From Candidatus Limnocylindrales bacterium (GTDB lineage Bacteria > Chloroflexota > Limnocylindria > Limnocylindrales > CSP1-4), in assembly GCA_030647575.1 (NCBI GenBank), contig JAUSJS010000064.1:1-16268 (forward strand): a stretch of 16,268 nucleotides of DNA. Reading direction: 5' to 3'. Within the stretch, counting starts at the first letter, position 1; each line of letters begins with the position of its first letter. A program made the position numbers and the translations under genes. The notes beneath the pieces are model-generated. The model saw only the letters and a list, made by a program, of their open reading frames with translations, searched no databases and was not told the origin of the DNA. This document shows positions 7,328 through 14,852 of this stretch, one piece after another.

Positions 7328-9523
7328 ATGGCCCCGCGCATCTCGCTGGCTCTTACCATTCACAACCACCAACCCGTGGGCAACTTCGGCTGGGTCTTCG
7401 CCGAGGTCTACGGCCAGGCCTACCTGCCGATGCTCGAGGCGCTCGAGCGCCACCCCGGTGTCCGCCTGTCGCTCCACTACAGTGGCCCACTGCTGGAGTG
7501 GCTGCGCGTGGAGCGACCGGAGTTCATCACCCGGCTGGCCGGGCTGGCCGCGCGCAACCAGGTCGAGATCCTGGGCGGCGGGTATTACGAACCCGTCCTG
7601 GCCTCGCTGCCCGAGCGTGACCGGATCGGCCAGCTCCACCGCATGGGTGACGAGCTGGAGGCGTTGTTCGGACGACGGCCCAGCGGCGCCTGGCTCGCCG
7701 AACGCGTCTGGGAGCCGGACCTGCCGACCTCCCTGGCGGCCGGCGGCTACGACTGGACGGTCCTGGACGACGCCCACTTCCGCGCGGCGGCGATCCCCGA
7801 GGAGGACCTCTGGGGCCCGTACACGACGGAGGACCAGGGTCGGCTGCTGACGGTCTTCGGGACCGAGCAGGGCCTGCGCTACCGAATCCCGTTCCGCGAC
7901 GTGGAGGACGTGATCGGCTACTTGCGCGATCACGCCACAGAGGACGGCGGGCGCGTCGGGATGATGGGTGATGACGGCGAGAAGTTCGGCTCGTGGCCGA
8001 CGACGTGGCAGCACTGCTGGGGCGAGGGCCGTTGGGTCGCCCGCTTCTTCGATGCGCTGGAAGCCAACGTGGATTGGCTGACCACGACCACGCCGTCGGT
8101 CTGGCTTGCGGAGCACCGCCCCATCGGGCGGGTCTATATCCCGACCGGTTCCTATGCCGAGATGGGCGAATGGGCCCTGCCCGCCCGTGAGAGCCGGGTC
8201 TTCGCGGCGGTGCTGCACGCCGCCCGGGAAGCGGGCCGCCCCGAGGCGCGCTGGCTTCGCGGTGCGTTCTGGCGGAACTTCCAGATCAAGTACCGCGAGA
8301 TCAATGACCTGCACAAGCAGATGCTGCGGACCTCGGACAAGGTCGACGCGATGGCGCCTGGCTCCGCTCGAGACCTGGCCATCGACCACCTCTACCGTGG
8401 CCAGTCGAACGACTGCTACTGGCACGGCCTGTTCGGTGGCATCTACATCAGCCACATGCGCCTGGCGACCTACGAGCACCTGATCGCCGCCGAGGACCTG
8501 GCCGACACCGCCGCGGGCGAGCTGCGGGCGGCCGAGCGACGCGACCTGGACATGGACGGCCAGGACGACGTCCGGCTGGCCGGCCCGGGGCAGGTCGTCA
8601 CGGTCGACCTGACCTCCGGCGCCGGGATCGGGGGCTGGGACGTCCGGGCGGTTCGGCATGCGCTGGGTGCCGTGCTCCGCCGCCGGCGGGAGGCCTATCA
8701 CGAGACGCTACGGGACCACGAGGCGCTGCTCGCCGGCGCTTCCGCTGAATCGCCGACCGACGGCTCGGCGGCCCCAGCCTCGATCCACGACGTCGTCAGG
8801 ACCAAGGAGACCGGTCTCGCCGAGCGGCTCCACTACGACCCGTACGAACGACGTTCGGGGCTGGTGCGCCTGCTGGCGTCCGACACCGATCCCGAGGCCT
8901 GGGCGACCGGAGGGGCCAGCGAGCTTGGTGACGCGGTCGACGGCGCCTTCGAGATCGAGCTTCTGGAGCCCGACCGGCTGGTGGCGGTACGCACGGCCTC
9001 GATCGCGACGCCCGACGGCCAGGCCCCAATTCGGGTCGTCAAGGAGATCTTCCTGGGCGGCGACCGGCGGGCGCCCACCCTGGATCTCACGGTCACGATC
9101 GAAAACCGCTCCGAGCGGGCGCTCGAGGCGCTGCTCGGAATCGAATGGACCCTCACCATGCTCGGTGGAGGCGGCAACCCGTCGGCGTGGTGGCAGATCG
9201 ACGGCGCGCGCACCGGGCACGATTCGAGTGGCACGGCGGCCGGCGTGAGGGAACTCGCCCAGGGCAACGACGACGTCGGCATCGCCGTGACGACGACGCT
9301 GTCGCGCCCGGCCGGGGCCTGGTGGGCGCCGGTCGAGACCGTGTCGAACTCCGAGGGTGGCTTCGAGCGCGTCTACCAGGGGTCCGGGCTGTTGCTCTCC
9401 TGGCCGCTTGCGCTGGTCGCCCGTGGATCGTTTACGGTGAGGGTCGGTCACGTCGTCGCGACGGCGCACGACCGGGCGGTCGAGGAGACCGGCGCGCCCG
9501 TCCCGGTGATCGTCGGTGCGTGA
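7328..9523 (+). CDS. GH57 4-alpha-glucanotransferase / alpha-amylase
   Basis: A 731-aa retaining GH57 enzyme acting on alpha-1,4-glucans. The N-terminal seven-stranded barrel shows the family motifs: HNHQP (12-16), LGGGYYEP (82-89), WLAERVWEP with the nucleophile Glu125, and GDDGEKFG with the acid/base Asp215/Asp216. YREINDLHKQML around 320 corresponds to the conserved helix before the DUF1925-like region; a long beta-rich C-terminal domain (about 400-725, DUF1926-like) follows. This domain set matches the Thermococcus-type 4-alpha-glucanotransferase rather than the shorter GH57 branching enzymes, but transferase and amylase activity cannot be told apart by eye. The 6-nt gap to the phosphorylase suggests co-transcription: the transferase could rebuild short maltodextrins into chains long enough for the phosphorylase. 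No signal peptide. A large hairpin follows at 9572. Confidence 0.9.
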   Translation: MAPRISLALTIHNHQPVGNFGWVFAEVYGQAYLPMLEALERHPGVRLSLHYSGPLLEWLRVERPEFITRLAGLAARNQVEILGGGYYEPVLASLPERDRIGQLHRMGDELEALFGRRPSGAWLAERVWEPDLPTSLAAGGYDWTVLDDAHFRAAAIPEEDLWGPYTTEDQGRLLTVFGTEQGLRYRIPFRDVEDVIGYLRDHATEDGGRVGMMGDDGEKFGSWPTTWQHCWGEGRWVARFFDALEANVDWLTTTTPSVWLAEHRPIGRVYIPTGSYAEMGEWALPARESRVFAAVLHAAREAGRPEARWLRGAFWRNFQIKYREINDLHKQMLRTSDKVDAMAPGSARDLAIDHLYRGQSNDCYWHGLFGGIYISHMRLATYEHLIAAEDLADTAAGELRAAERRDLDMDGQDDVRLAGPGQVVTVDLTSGAGIGGWDVRAVRHALGAVLRRRREAYHETLRDHEALLAGASAESPTDGSAAPASIHDVVRTKETGLAERLHYDPYERRSGLVRLLASDTDPEAWATGGASELGDAVDGAFEIELLEPDRLVAVRTASIATPDGQAPIRVVKEIFLGGDRRAPTLDLTVTIENRSERALEALLGIEWTLTMLGGGGNPSAWWQIDGARTGHDSSGTAAGVRELAQGNDDVGIAVTTTLSRPAGAWWAPVETVSNSEGGFERVYQGSGLLLSWPLALVARGSFTVRVGHVVATAHDRAVEETGAPVPVIVGA

Positions 9524-9571
9524 GCAGCGGCCGCCTCGTCCGCCGGCCACCGGTTAGGGCATCGGCGCGAA

Positions 9572-9614
9572 TCCGTTCACAGCCCGCGGCCTGCGCGCCG
9601 GGGCTGGGAACGGA
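9572..9614. terminator. Long imperfect hairpin between GH57 gene and the miniprotein gene
   Basis: Arms CCGTTC-a-CAGCCC and GGGCTG-g-GAACGG pair with one A/G mismatch. The stem continues after a bulged G as CGGC/GCCG around the loop CTGCGC, and an outer T-A pair closes it, giving about 17 base pairs. A loosely T-rich stretch (TTGCTGTTGT, 9621-9630) follows on the plus strand. It lies between two convergent genes (GH57 ends 9523, miniprotein ends 9645), so a two-way terminator is the simplest reading. It lacks a real T-tract. The rest of 9524-9644 shows nothing else. Confidence 0.6.
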
Positions 9615-9644
9615 CGGGGATTGCTGTTGTCCGGGGTCGCGGAG

Positions 9645-9770
9645 TTAGCGGATCCCGACCGGATAGGCGGGACGGCGCGAATCCGCGAAACCGTCGCGGC
9701 TGTCGACGCCGTATACGAGAGAGATCGCGGAGAACACCGTGAGAACGATGAGGATTACTAGCCCGACCAT
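9645..9770 (-). CDS. 41-aa single-pass membrane miniprotein (hypothetical)
   Basis: A short gene found by reading the minus strand: ATG at 9770, TAA at 9645. Residues 2-22 are an uninterrupted hydrophobic helix (GLVILIVLTVFSAISLVYGV), followed by a polar tail GVDSRDGFADSRRPAYPVGI and a final Arg. AAGGTGG ends about 6-7 nt before the ATG, a good ribosome site, and TATAAC upstream (9792-9787) is a near-consensus -10. About 78 percent of codons end in G or C, as in a coding frame of this genome. From memory, small Chloroflexota proteins with a TM helix followed by a (G/A)DSR..D.R tail exist, but I could not check this. The overlapping 69-codon frame looks like a shadow. The gene is divergent from the GntR regulator and shares its operator region. 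Function unknown. Confidence 0.65.
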   Translation of the reverse strand: MVGLVILIVLTVFSAISLVYGVDSRDGFADSRRPAYPVGIR

Positions 9771-9790
9771 CGGGTACCACCTTCATTGTT

Positions 9791-9836
9791 ATAGTGAACT
9801 AGGCCAAGACCAACGTACATTGGACTAGCACGCTAT
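9791..9836. promoter_or_regulatory. Long inverted-repeat operator between the miniprotein and GntR genes
   Basis: Two 17-nt arms, ATAGTGAACTAGGCCAA (9791-9807) and the reverse complement of 9820-9836 (ATAGCGTGCTAGTCCAA), agree at 13 positions around a 12-nt centre. The left arm contains TAGT-GA-ACTA, itself a small palindrome of the kind bound by GntR/YtrA dimers. The right arm overlaps the GntR start codon at 9835, and the left arm overlaps the -10 (TATAAC on the minus strand) of the miniprotein gene. A bound regulator would therefore block both genes. TACATT (9816-9821) is a possible plus-strand -10 for the regulator. Autoregulation is inferred from position. Confidence 0.6.
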
Positions 9837-10857
9837 GTCAAGTGACGAGCAAGTACCGGTGGGCGTGAGCGGACGCGGAGCCGGCGGCCTCGACGTCGAG
9901 CGCGGCTCCGATGTCCCGATCTCGACCCAGATCTTCTGGCAGATCGCCTACCAGATCGACTCCGGCCGGCTGCTTCCCGGCGCGCGCCTGGCCCCGGTGC
10001 GCGAACTGGGGGCGGCTCTCCGGGTCAACCCCAACACGATTCGGGCCGTCTACCGCCGGCTGGCCGATGCGGGCTACGTGACCAGCCGCCATGGCGCCGG
10101 AACCCATGTCGCCGATCGCCCACCGCAGCGACGCGGCACGGAGGCGCTGGCCGGGATCGTGGCCGAGATGCTGCGCCGGGCGGCCCACGCCGGGTTCACG
10201 GCTGACGAGCTGGCGGCAGCCACGTTCGCGGCGGCCACCGAACGCAAGCGCCCCGGTCCGCTCGTCCGAGTGCTCTTCGCCGAATGCACCAACGCCGACG
10301 CCGGGTACGACGCGGAACGCCTGGTCGATGCCTTCCCCGGGATGATCGAGGCGGAGGGCGCGCTGCTCGACGATCTGCCCGACCGGCTCGAGCGCTTCCA
10401 CTACGACCTTGTCGCAACCACGACCTTCCACGCCGACGAAGCGCAGGTCCTCGTCGCCGGGCGCGTCCCGGTGGTCGCGATGCTGGTCGGTCCCGGCTAC
10501 CTCGAGCTGGTCCACGAGGTCGCCGGCCTGCCGCATGGCTCGCGCGTCGGGCTCGTCTGCGCCTCGGAGCGCGGCGCCGACAACATCCAGGAAACGCTGG
10601 CGATCGCCGGAAACCGGGGCGTGGAGATCGTGTCGGCGCTCATCGCCGCGCCGGATGACCTCGAGGCGATCGATCGGACCGCGGATCTGATCTTGATGTC
10701 GCGCGAGGCCCTCGCCGCCGGTCTGGACCGCTCCTTCTCGCGTCCGGATCGGATCCGGCCGTGGACCTACGACTTCGACCCGTCCGGACTCGAGCTGCTG
10801 CGTCGTGCCATCGAGCGCGTCGCGAGCGTCCGACCCATGGAGCCTGTCACGGCCTGA
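9835..10857 (+). CDS. GntR-family transcriptional regulator (YtrA-like head, unusual C-terminal domain)
   Basis: A 340-aa DNA-binding protein. Residues 24-95 form the GntR winged helix: PISTQIFWQIAYQIDSGRLL, then the recognition helix RVNPNTIRAVYRRLADAGYV and the wing RHGAGTHV. YtrA-type regulators normally have only a short tail, but here about 240 residues follow. These alternate hydrophobic strands and helices (LVRVLFAE, YDLVATTT, VPVVAMLVG, SRVGLVCAS, GVEIVSALIA, ADLILMSREAL), resembling a two-lobed or Rossmann-like sensor rather than the FadR or HutC effector domains. The effector is not identifiable. The start ATG lacks a Shine-Dalgarno sequence and overlaps an inverted-repeat arm. It is divergent from the miniprotein gene and ends about 28 nt before the GH13 gene, so it may also respond to glucan-related signals. 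Confidence 0.85.
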   Translation: MSSDEQVPVGVSGRGAGGLDVERGSDVPISTQIFWQIAYQIDSGRLLPGARLAPVRELGAALRVNPNTIRAVYRRLADAGYVTSRHGAGTHVADRPPQRRGTEALAGIVAEMLRRAAHAGFTADELAAATFAAATERKRPGPLVRVLFAECTNADAGYDAERLVDAFPGMIEAEGALLDDLPDRLERFHYDLVATTTFHADEAQVLVAGRVPVVAMLVGPGYLELVHEVAGLPHGSRVGLVCASERGADNIQETLAIAGNRGVEIVSALIAAPDDLEAIDRTADLILMSREALAAGLDRSFSRPDRIRPWTYDFDPSGLELLRRAIERVASVRPMEPVTA

Positions 10858-10870
10858 TCGCCTGGCGCCG

Positions 10871-10876
10871 TACGAT
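10871..10876 (+). promoter_or_regulatory. Candidate -10 box (TACGAT) for the GH13 gene
   Basis: TACGAT ends 6 nt before GTG (10883) and 9 nt before ATG (10886), a spacing that would make the GH13 mRNA leaderless. No clear -35 is seen, and no Shine-Dalgarno sequence lies before the start. The gene could instead be read through from the GntR gene. Confidence 0.4.
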
Positions 10877-10885
10877 GCTCGGGTG

Positions 10886-13800
10886 ATGCGCGACTTCCAC
10901 GTCCGGCGCGAACCCCGCGAGCGGTACGCGGTCGCCAGTCCGCTCATCGGCAGCCGGGGCGACCTGGTCGTCGCCGATCTCGCCGGCATCCGCCGGCTGG
11001 CCGCCCGGATGAATATCGAACGGGCCGCGGGTGCCCCGTCGGTCAGCGCCGGCGAGATCGCCGCACTCGGGCTGCTCCATGAGATTGGACACGTGCTCAT
11101 CGCGCGCTACGAGCAGAACCGCCGGCCCGGGGCAATCAATGGCGCACTGACGGATCTCGAGGCGAGGCTCGGACCCGAGGCCGCTCGCCTGCTCGACCGC
11201 TTCGGCCAGGAGTTCCCCGGTCGAGGTCCCGAGCCGGAGCCGCCCGCCCATCGTCTCGAGGAGTTGCTGCTGACGCGCATCTCCAACGAGAACCCCGCGC
11301 TCGGTCCACTCCAGGAGCTTGTCGACGATCGGGCGCTCGCCAGGGGCACCCGCTACGCCGAGGCGATCGCCGGCCTCGAGGCCATCTTCGCCGAGGGCCC
11401 GCCGTTCGACGTCGAGGGCATCTCGCTGATCGAGCTGATGCGCGCGCCGGCTCGTCACGCGCCGACGTCGCTGGCCGGTCAGCTGCGCTACATCCGGGAG
11501 CGCTGGGGGCCGATTCTCGGGGCCGCGCTCGAGGACTTGCTACGCCGGCTCGACCTGGCGATCGGGATCATCGCGGAGGAGGAGCGGGCGCTCCACCTGA
11601 GGTTCGGTGGCGGAACGGGGGGTCCGGGCGGCCACGCCGAGACGCCGTCGTTCGCCGGCGCCGCCGAAGAGCCGGAGGCGTTCTCCTCGGATTCGGCCTG
11701 GATGCCACGCGTCGTGCTGCTCGCCAAGAGCACCTACGTCTGGCTCGATCAGCTCTCCCGGACGTATCGACGGAACATCACCACCCTTGACGCGATCCCC
11801 GACGAGGAGCTCGATACCCTCGCGCGCTGGGGCGTCACGGGCCTCTGGTTGATCGGGCTGTGGGAACGCTCGGCGGCGTCCGAGCGGATCAAGCGGATGC
11901 GCGGCAACACCGAGGCCGTAGCCTCAGCGTATTCGCTCGACGACTACCGGATCGCGGGCGACCTGGGCGGCGAGCTCGCCTACGCGGAACTGCGCGATCG
12001 GGCAGCCGCGCGGGGAATCCGACTGGCCAGTGACATGGTGCCGAACCACGTGGGCATCGATTCACGTTGGGTCATCGAGCACCCGGAGTGGTTCCTGTCG
12101 CTGCCCGAACCGCCGTACCCCGCTTACTCCTTCAACGGTCCGGATCTGTCGGCCGACGATCGCGTTGGGATCGCCATCGAGGACCACTACTGGGACGATA
12201 GCGACGCGGCCGTCGTGTTCAAGCGCTTCGACCGCCAGACCGGCGATGTCCGCTACGTCTATCACGGCAACGACGGGACGAGCTTTCCCTGGAACGACAC
12301 GGCCCAGCTGAATTTCCTCGACCCGGCCGTCCGCGAGCAGGTCATCCGGACGATCCTCGACGTCGCCCGGCGCTTCCCGATCATCCGCTTCGATGCCGCC
12401 ATGGTCCTGGCCAGGAAGCACATCGAGCGGCTGTGGTGGCCCGAGCCGGGCGCTGGCGCCGGCATCCCGTCACGCGCCGAGCACGCCATGTCGAAGCGGG
12501 AGTTCGACGCGCGCATGCCGGTCGAGTTCTGGCGCGAGGTGGTCGACCGGGTGGCGGCGGAGATCCCCGGGACGCTCCTGCTGGCCGAGGCCTTCTGGCT
12601 CCTGGAGGGCTACTTCGTCCGGACGCTCGGAATGCACCGCGTCTACAACAGCGCGTTCATGCACATGCTCCGCGACGAGGACGGCGCCGGCTACCGCAAG
12701 GTGATCAAGGAGACGATCGAGTTCGATCCGGAGATCCTCAAGCGCTACGTCAACTTCATGAGCAACCCCGACGAGAAGACGGCGCTCGAGCAGTTCGGCA
12801 AGGGCGACAAGTATTTCGGTGTGGCAATCATGCTGGCGACGCTGCCCGGCCTCCCGATGCTCGGGCACGGCCAGGTCCAGGGCTTCGGCGAGAAATACGG
12901 GATGGAGTTCCGGCGGGCGACGCTCGATGAGCGCCCAGACCCGGAGCTCGTGGCGCGACACGAACGGGAAATCTTCCCGTTGCTCCACCGGCGTGCCTGG
13001 TTCGCCGAGGCGCACGACTTCCTGCTCTACGACTTCGTGATCGACGGCGGCGGGGTCGACGAGCACGTGTTCGCCTATTCGAATGGGGCGGGTCCGGAGC
13101 GATCCCTGGTCATCTTTCACGACCGGTTCGGCTCGACCAGTGGATCGATCCGCGATTCGGCCGTCTATGCGGTCAAGTCGCCAGACGGCTCCAGGCGGCT
13201 CGTCCGACGCTCGCTGGCGGACGGCCTGGGCCTGCCCAACGAACCGGGTGCATACGTCATCTTTCGCGATTCCCGCACGGGATTGGAGTCGCTCCGCTCC
13301 TGTCGAGAGCTCTGGGAGCGCGGCCTCCACCTCTCCCTCGACGCCTACTCGGTCCACGTCTTCTGGGAGTTCCGCGAGGTTCGTGACCGAAGCGCCGGCC
13401 AGTGGGCGCGCCTGGCGACGCGCCTCGCCGGTGGTGCCGTTCCGTCGCTCGACGTGGCGATGCGCGAGCTCCAGCTCGAACCGGTCCACGCCCCGTTCCG
13501 GGCGATCTTCGCCGAGGGCCTGGTCCGGGCGGTCCTCGACGGCGAAGCGACGCCAACGCAGCTCGACGAGCTCGAGCGCCGCTACGCAGCCTTCCTCGCG
13601 GCGACCGCCGAGGCGACCGGCCTGCGTGGCGATCCGGCGAGCCTCGCGGCGGTGACACGAGGGCGTATCGAGCGCGTCTTCCGGGGCTCGACGGCACCCG
13701 ACGACCGAAAGGAGCGGTCGGCCCTCCTTGCCTGGCTCGCCTTCAGCCGAATCGGCGAGCTGGCGCCCGCCGCCGACGTCGTGGCCACGAGCCGGGCCTG

Positions 13801-14290
13801 GTACGAGGAGCTGCGACTCCCCGGGTCCCTGGCGGCGGGGCTGCGGGAGGCAGGGCTGGACGAGCCTGAAGCCTGGGCCGTCGCCGACCTCGTCCGCACC
13901 CTGCTCGCGCTGCCGCGCCCGTCTGGCCTGCGGCGCCCGGCGCGCACGAGCGACGGCCGGCTGCTCGACCAGTGGCTCGCGCGCGACGTCGTCCGGACAG
14001 CGATCGGTCTGAATACCTGGCAAGGGGTCGAATACATCGATCGCGACGCCTTCGACGCGATGCTCCGCTGGGCGGTCCGGCTGGACGCGATCGACGCCGG
14101 CTCCGCCGCGCCGGCCGGGTCGATTGGCGCCGGAGGGGCAGGCACGACCGGCACGGATCTCGCCACGCGCCTGTCCACGGCGGCTGAGGCCGCGGGCTAC
14201 CGGGTGGATCGGATGCGAGCCGATCTTGCGAAGCAGGCCGCCGGTTCGCCCAAGGCTCGTGCCGTGAAGCGCCTGCGACGCGGCGCGTAG
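10886..14290 (+). CDS. Large multidomain GH13 alpha-amylase-family protein
   Basis: A 1134-aa protein with an unusual layout. Residues 1-240 form a helical N-domain of unknown role containing HEIGH at 65-69; 241-270 is a Gly/Pro/Ser/Glu linker. The GH13 barrel starts near 273: region I DMVPNH (383-388), region II RFDAA with nucleophile Asp503, region III LLAEAFW with acid/base Glu568, region IV SNPDE with Asp629. The three catalytic acids are present, but the usual His of region IV (NHD) is Pro. A beta-rich stretch follows to about 850, then a helical C-domain of about 270 residues. It probably cleaves or transfers alpha-glucan in the cytoplasm (no signal peptide). The exact reaction is not readable; hydrolase, transferase and phosphate-dependent GH13 types all remain open. 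Start: ATG 10886, or the GTG just before it at 10883. Confidence 0.85.
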   Translation: MRDFHVRREPRERYAVASPLIGSRGDLVVADLAGIRRLAARMNIERAAGAPSVSAGEIAALGLLHEIGHVLIARYEQNRRPGAINGALTDLEARLGPEAARLLDRFGQEFPGRGPEPEPPAHRLEELLLTRISNENPALGPLQELVDDRALARGTRYAEAIAGLEAIFAEGPPFDVEGISLIELMRAPARHAPTSLAGQLRYIRERWGPILGAALEDLLRRLDLAIGIIAEEERALHLRFGGGTGGPGGHAETPSFAGAAEEPEAFSSDSAWMPRVVLLAKSTYVWLDQLSRTYRRNITTLDAIPDEELDTLARWGVTGLWLIGLWERSAASERIKRMRGNTEAVASAYSLDDYRIAGDLGGELAYAELRDRAAARGIRLASDMVPNHVGIDSRWVIEHPEWFLSLPEPPYPAYSFNGPDLSADDRVGIAIEDHYWDDSDAAVVFKRFDRQTGDVRYVYHGNDGTSFPWNDTAQLNFLDPAVREQVIRTILDVARRFPIIRFDAAMVLARKHIERLWWPEPGAGAGIPSRAEHAMSKREFDARMPVEFWREVVDRVAAEIPGTLLLAEAFWLLEGYFVRTLGMHRVYNSAFMHMLRDEDGAGYRKVIKETIEFDPEILKRYVNFMSNPDEKTALEQFGKGDKYFGVAIMLATLPGLPMLGHGQVQGFGEKYGMEFRRATLDERPDPELVARHEREIFPLLHRRAWFAEAHDFLLYDFVIDGGGVDEHVFAYSNGAGPERSLVIFHDRFGSTSGSIRDSAVYAVKSPDGSRRLVRRSLADGLGLPNEPGAYVIFRDSRTGLESLRSCRELWERGLHLSLDAYSVHVFWEFREVRDRSAGQWARLATRLAGGAVPSLDVAMRELQLEPVHAPFRAIFAEGLVRAVLDGEATPTQLDELERRYAAFLAATAEATGLRGDPASLAAVTRGRIERVFRGSTAPDDRKERSALLAWLAFSRIGELAPAADVVATSRAWYEELRLPGSLAAGLREAGLDEPEAWAVADLVRTLLALPRPSGLRRPARTSDGRLLDQWLARDVVRTAIGLNTWQGVEYIDRDAFDAMLRWAVRLDAIDAGSAAPAGSIGAGGAGTTGTDLATRLSTAAEAAGYRVDRMRADLAKQAAGSPKARAVKRLRRGA

Positions 14291-14573
14291 TCGGGACGAG
14301 CAGCCTCGACAGCGGCGCCAGGGCCGGGCGGGCGGGCGCGTTTCCTGCCGTGTGTCCACGAGGTAGGCCGTAGGTCAGATTCGATCGGCAGGACGCGGCG
14401 AATTGGCACCGCGAAGGACCGGGTCTGAGCACGATTCCTCGCGGAGCGGGTGGATGGGCGACCGCCCGGGCCCCAATTCCATGACAGAACCGCGCCCAAG
14501 GTCCACCTCGTGGACCGATGGCAGGATCGGAGCGGTCGGAGCAGGCCGGGCGGGCCGCTCGCGGAGACGACCC
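14291..14573. other. 283-nt convergent intergenic region with two hairpins
   Basis: No gene is supported here. Two inverted repeats stand out: CCGCGA-a-GGA with TCC-TCGCGG (14409-14444, 9 pairs, one bulged A, 17-nt loop), and a perfect GGTCCAC-CTC-GTGGACC (14500-14516). Neither is followed by a T-tract on either strand. Both may end transcription of the GH13 gene from the left or the 92-aa gene from the right. I found no tRNA-like fold. Confidence 0.4.
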
Positions 14574-14852
14574 TCAGCGCCGTCGACGGAAGCCCGTCCA
14601 GGTGCCGGCATCCCATTCAGATCCGAGGCGCGCCATGATCGACTCCAGGCGTGGACCCTCGAGGTCCGGGTAGAGGCGGCGAAGCAGGAAGCGGGCGCGC
14701 TCGAGCTCGGACATCGGTCCAGCGCGATCGGCCGCGGCCCAGACCTGTGCGAATGCCAGCCGATACATCTCGACGTGCAACCGCATCCGCGCAGCCGGCG
14801 GCGTCGTTCGGACGAGTTCGTCGATCTGTCGCTGAGCCAGGTCAACCGCCAC
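14574..14852 (-). CDS. 92-aa helical protein paired with the nucleotidyltransferase (hypothetical)
   Basis: The GTG at 14852 has GGAG 7 nt upstream and overlaps the last 11 nt of the nucleotidyltransferase gene, so the two are translated together. The protein is predicted to be almost all helix, beginning MAVDLAQRQIDELVRTTPP, with ARMRLHVEMYRLAFAQVWAA, ELERARFLLRRLYPDL and RLESIMARLG in the middle, and ends in a basic FRRRR. From memory, small helical proteins with a RMRL..EMYR/M(S/D)...R......LLRRLY layout often sit next to DUF6036/AbiEii-like nucleotidyltransferases; here it lies downstream instead of upstream. An upstream start at 14894 (106 aa) has no ribosome site. It may be the partner or antidote of the transferase. 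Function unknown. Confidence 0.65.
   Translation of the reverse strand: MAVDLAQRQIDELVRTTPPAARMRLHVEMYRLAFAQVWAAADRAGPMSELERARFLLRRLYPDLEGPRLESIMARLGSEWDAGTWTGFRRRR

Noticed and set aside
5396..8701. A 1101-codon open frame on the minus strand opposite the phosphorylase and GH57 genes
   Set aside because: It is antisense to two genes with clear catalytic motifs. Very GC-rich DNA leaves long stop-free antisense frames, and its translation shows no recognisable domain.
7328..9523. GH57 protein as a glycogen branching enzyme
   Set aside because: GH57 branching enzymes are shorter and lack the long beta-rich C-terminal domain seen here; the domain order fits the glucanotransferase/amylase type.
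9577..9786. A 69-codon minus-strand frame over the miniprotein gene
   Set aside because: Its Arg-rich translation has no structure, it runs through the hairpin, and the 41-codon frame has the ribosome site and a clean TM helix.
12470..14359. A 629-codon minus-strand frame opposite the GH13 gene
   Set aside because: Shadow of the GH13 reading frame. It runs across the convergent intergenic region and has no motif.
14291..14573. Possible tRNA or small RNA gene in the convergent spacer
   Set aside because: Only two simple hairpins are visible; no T-loop GTTCGANTC with a matching acceptor stem could be built.
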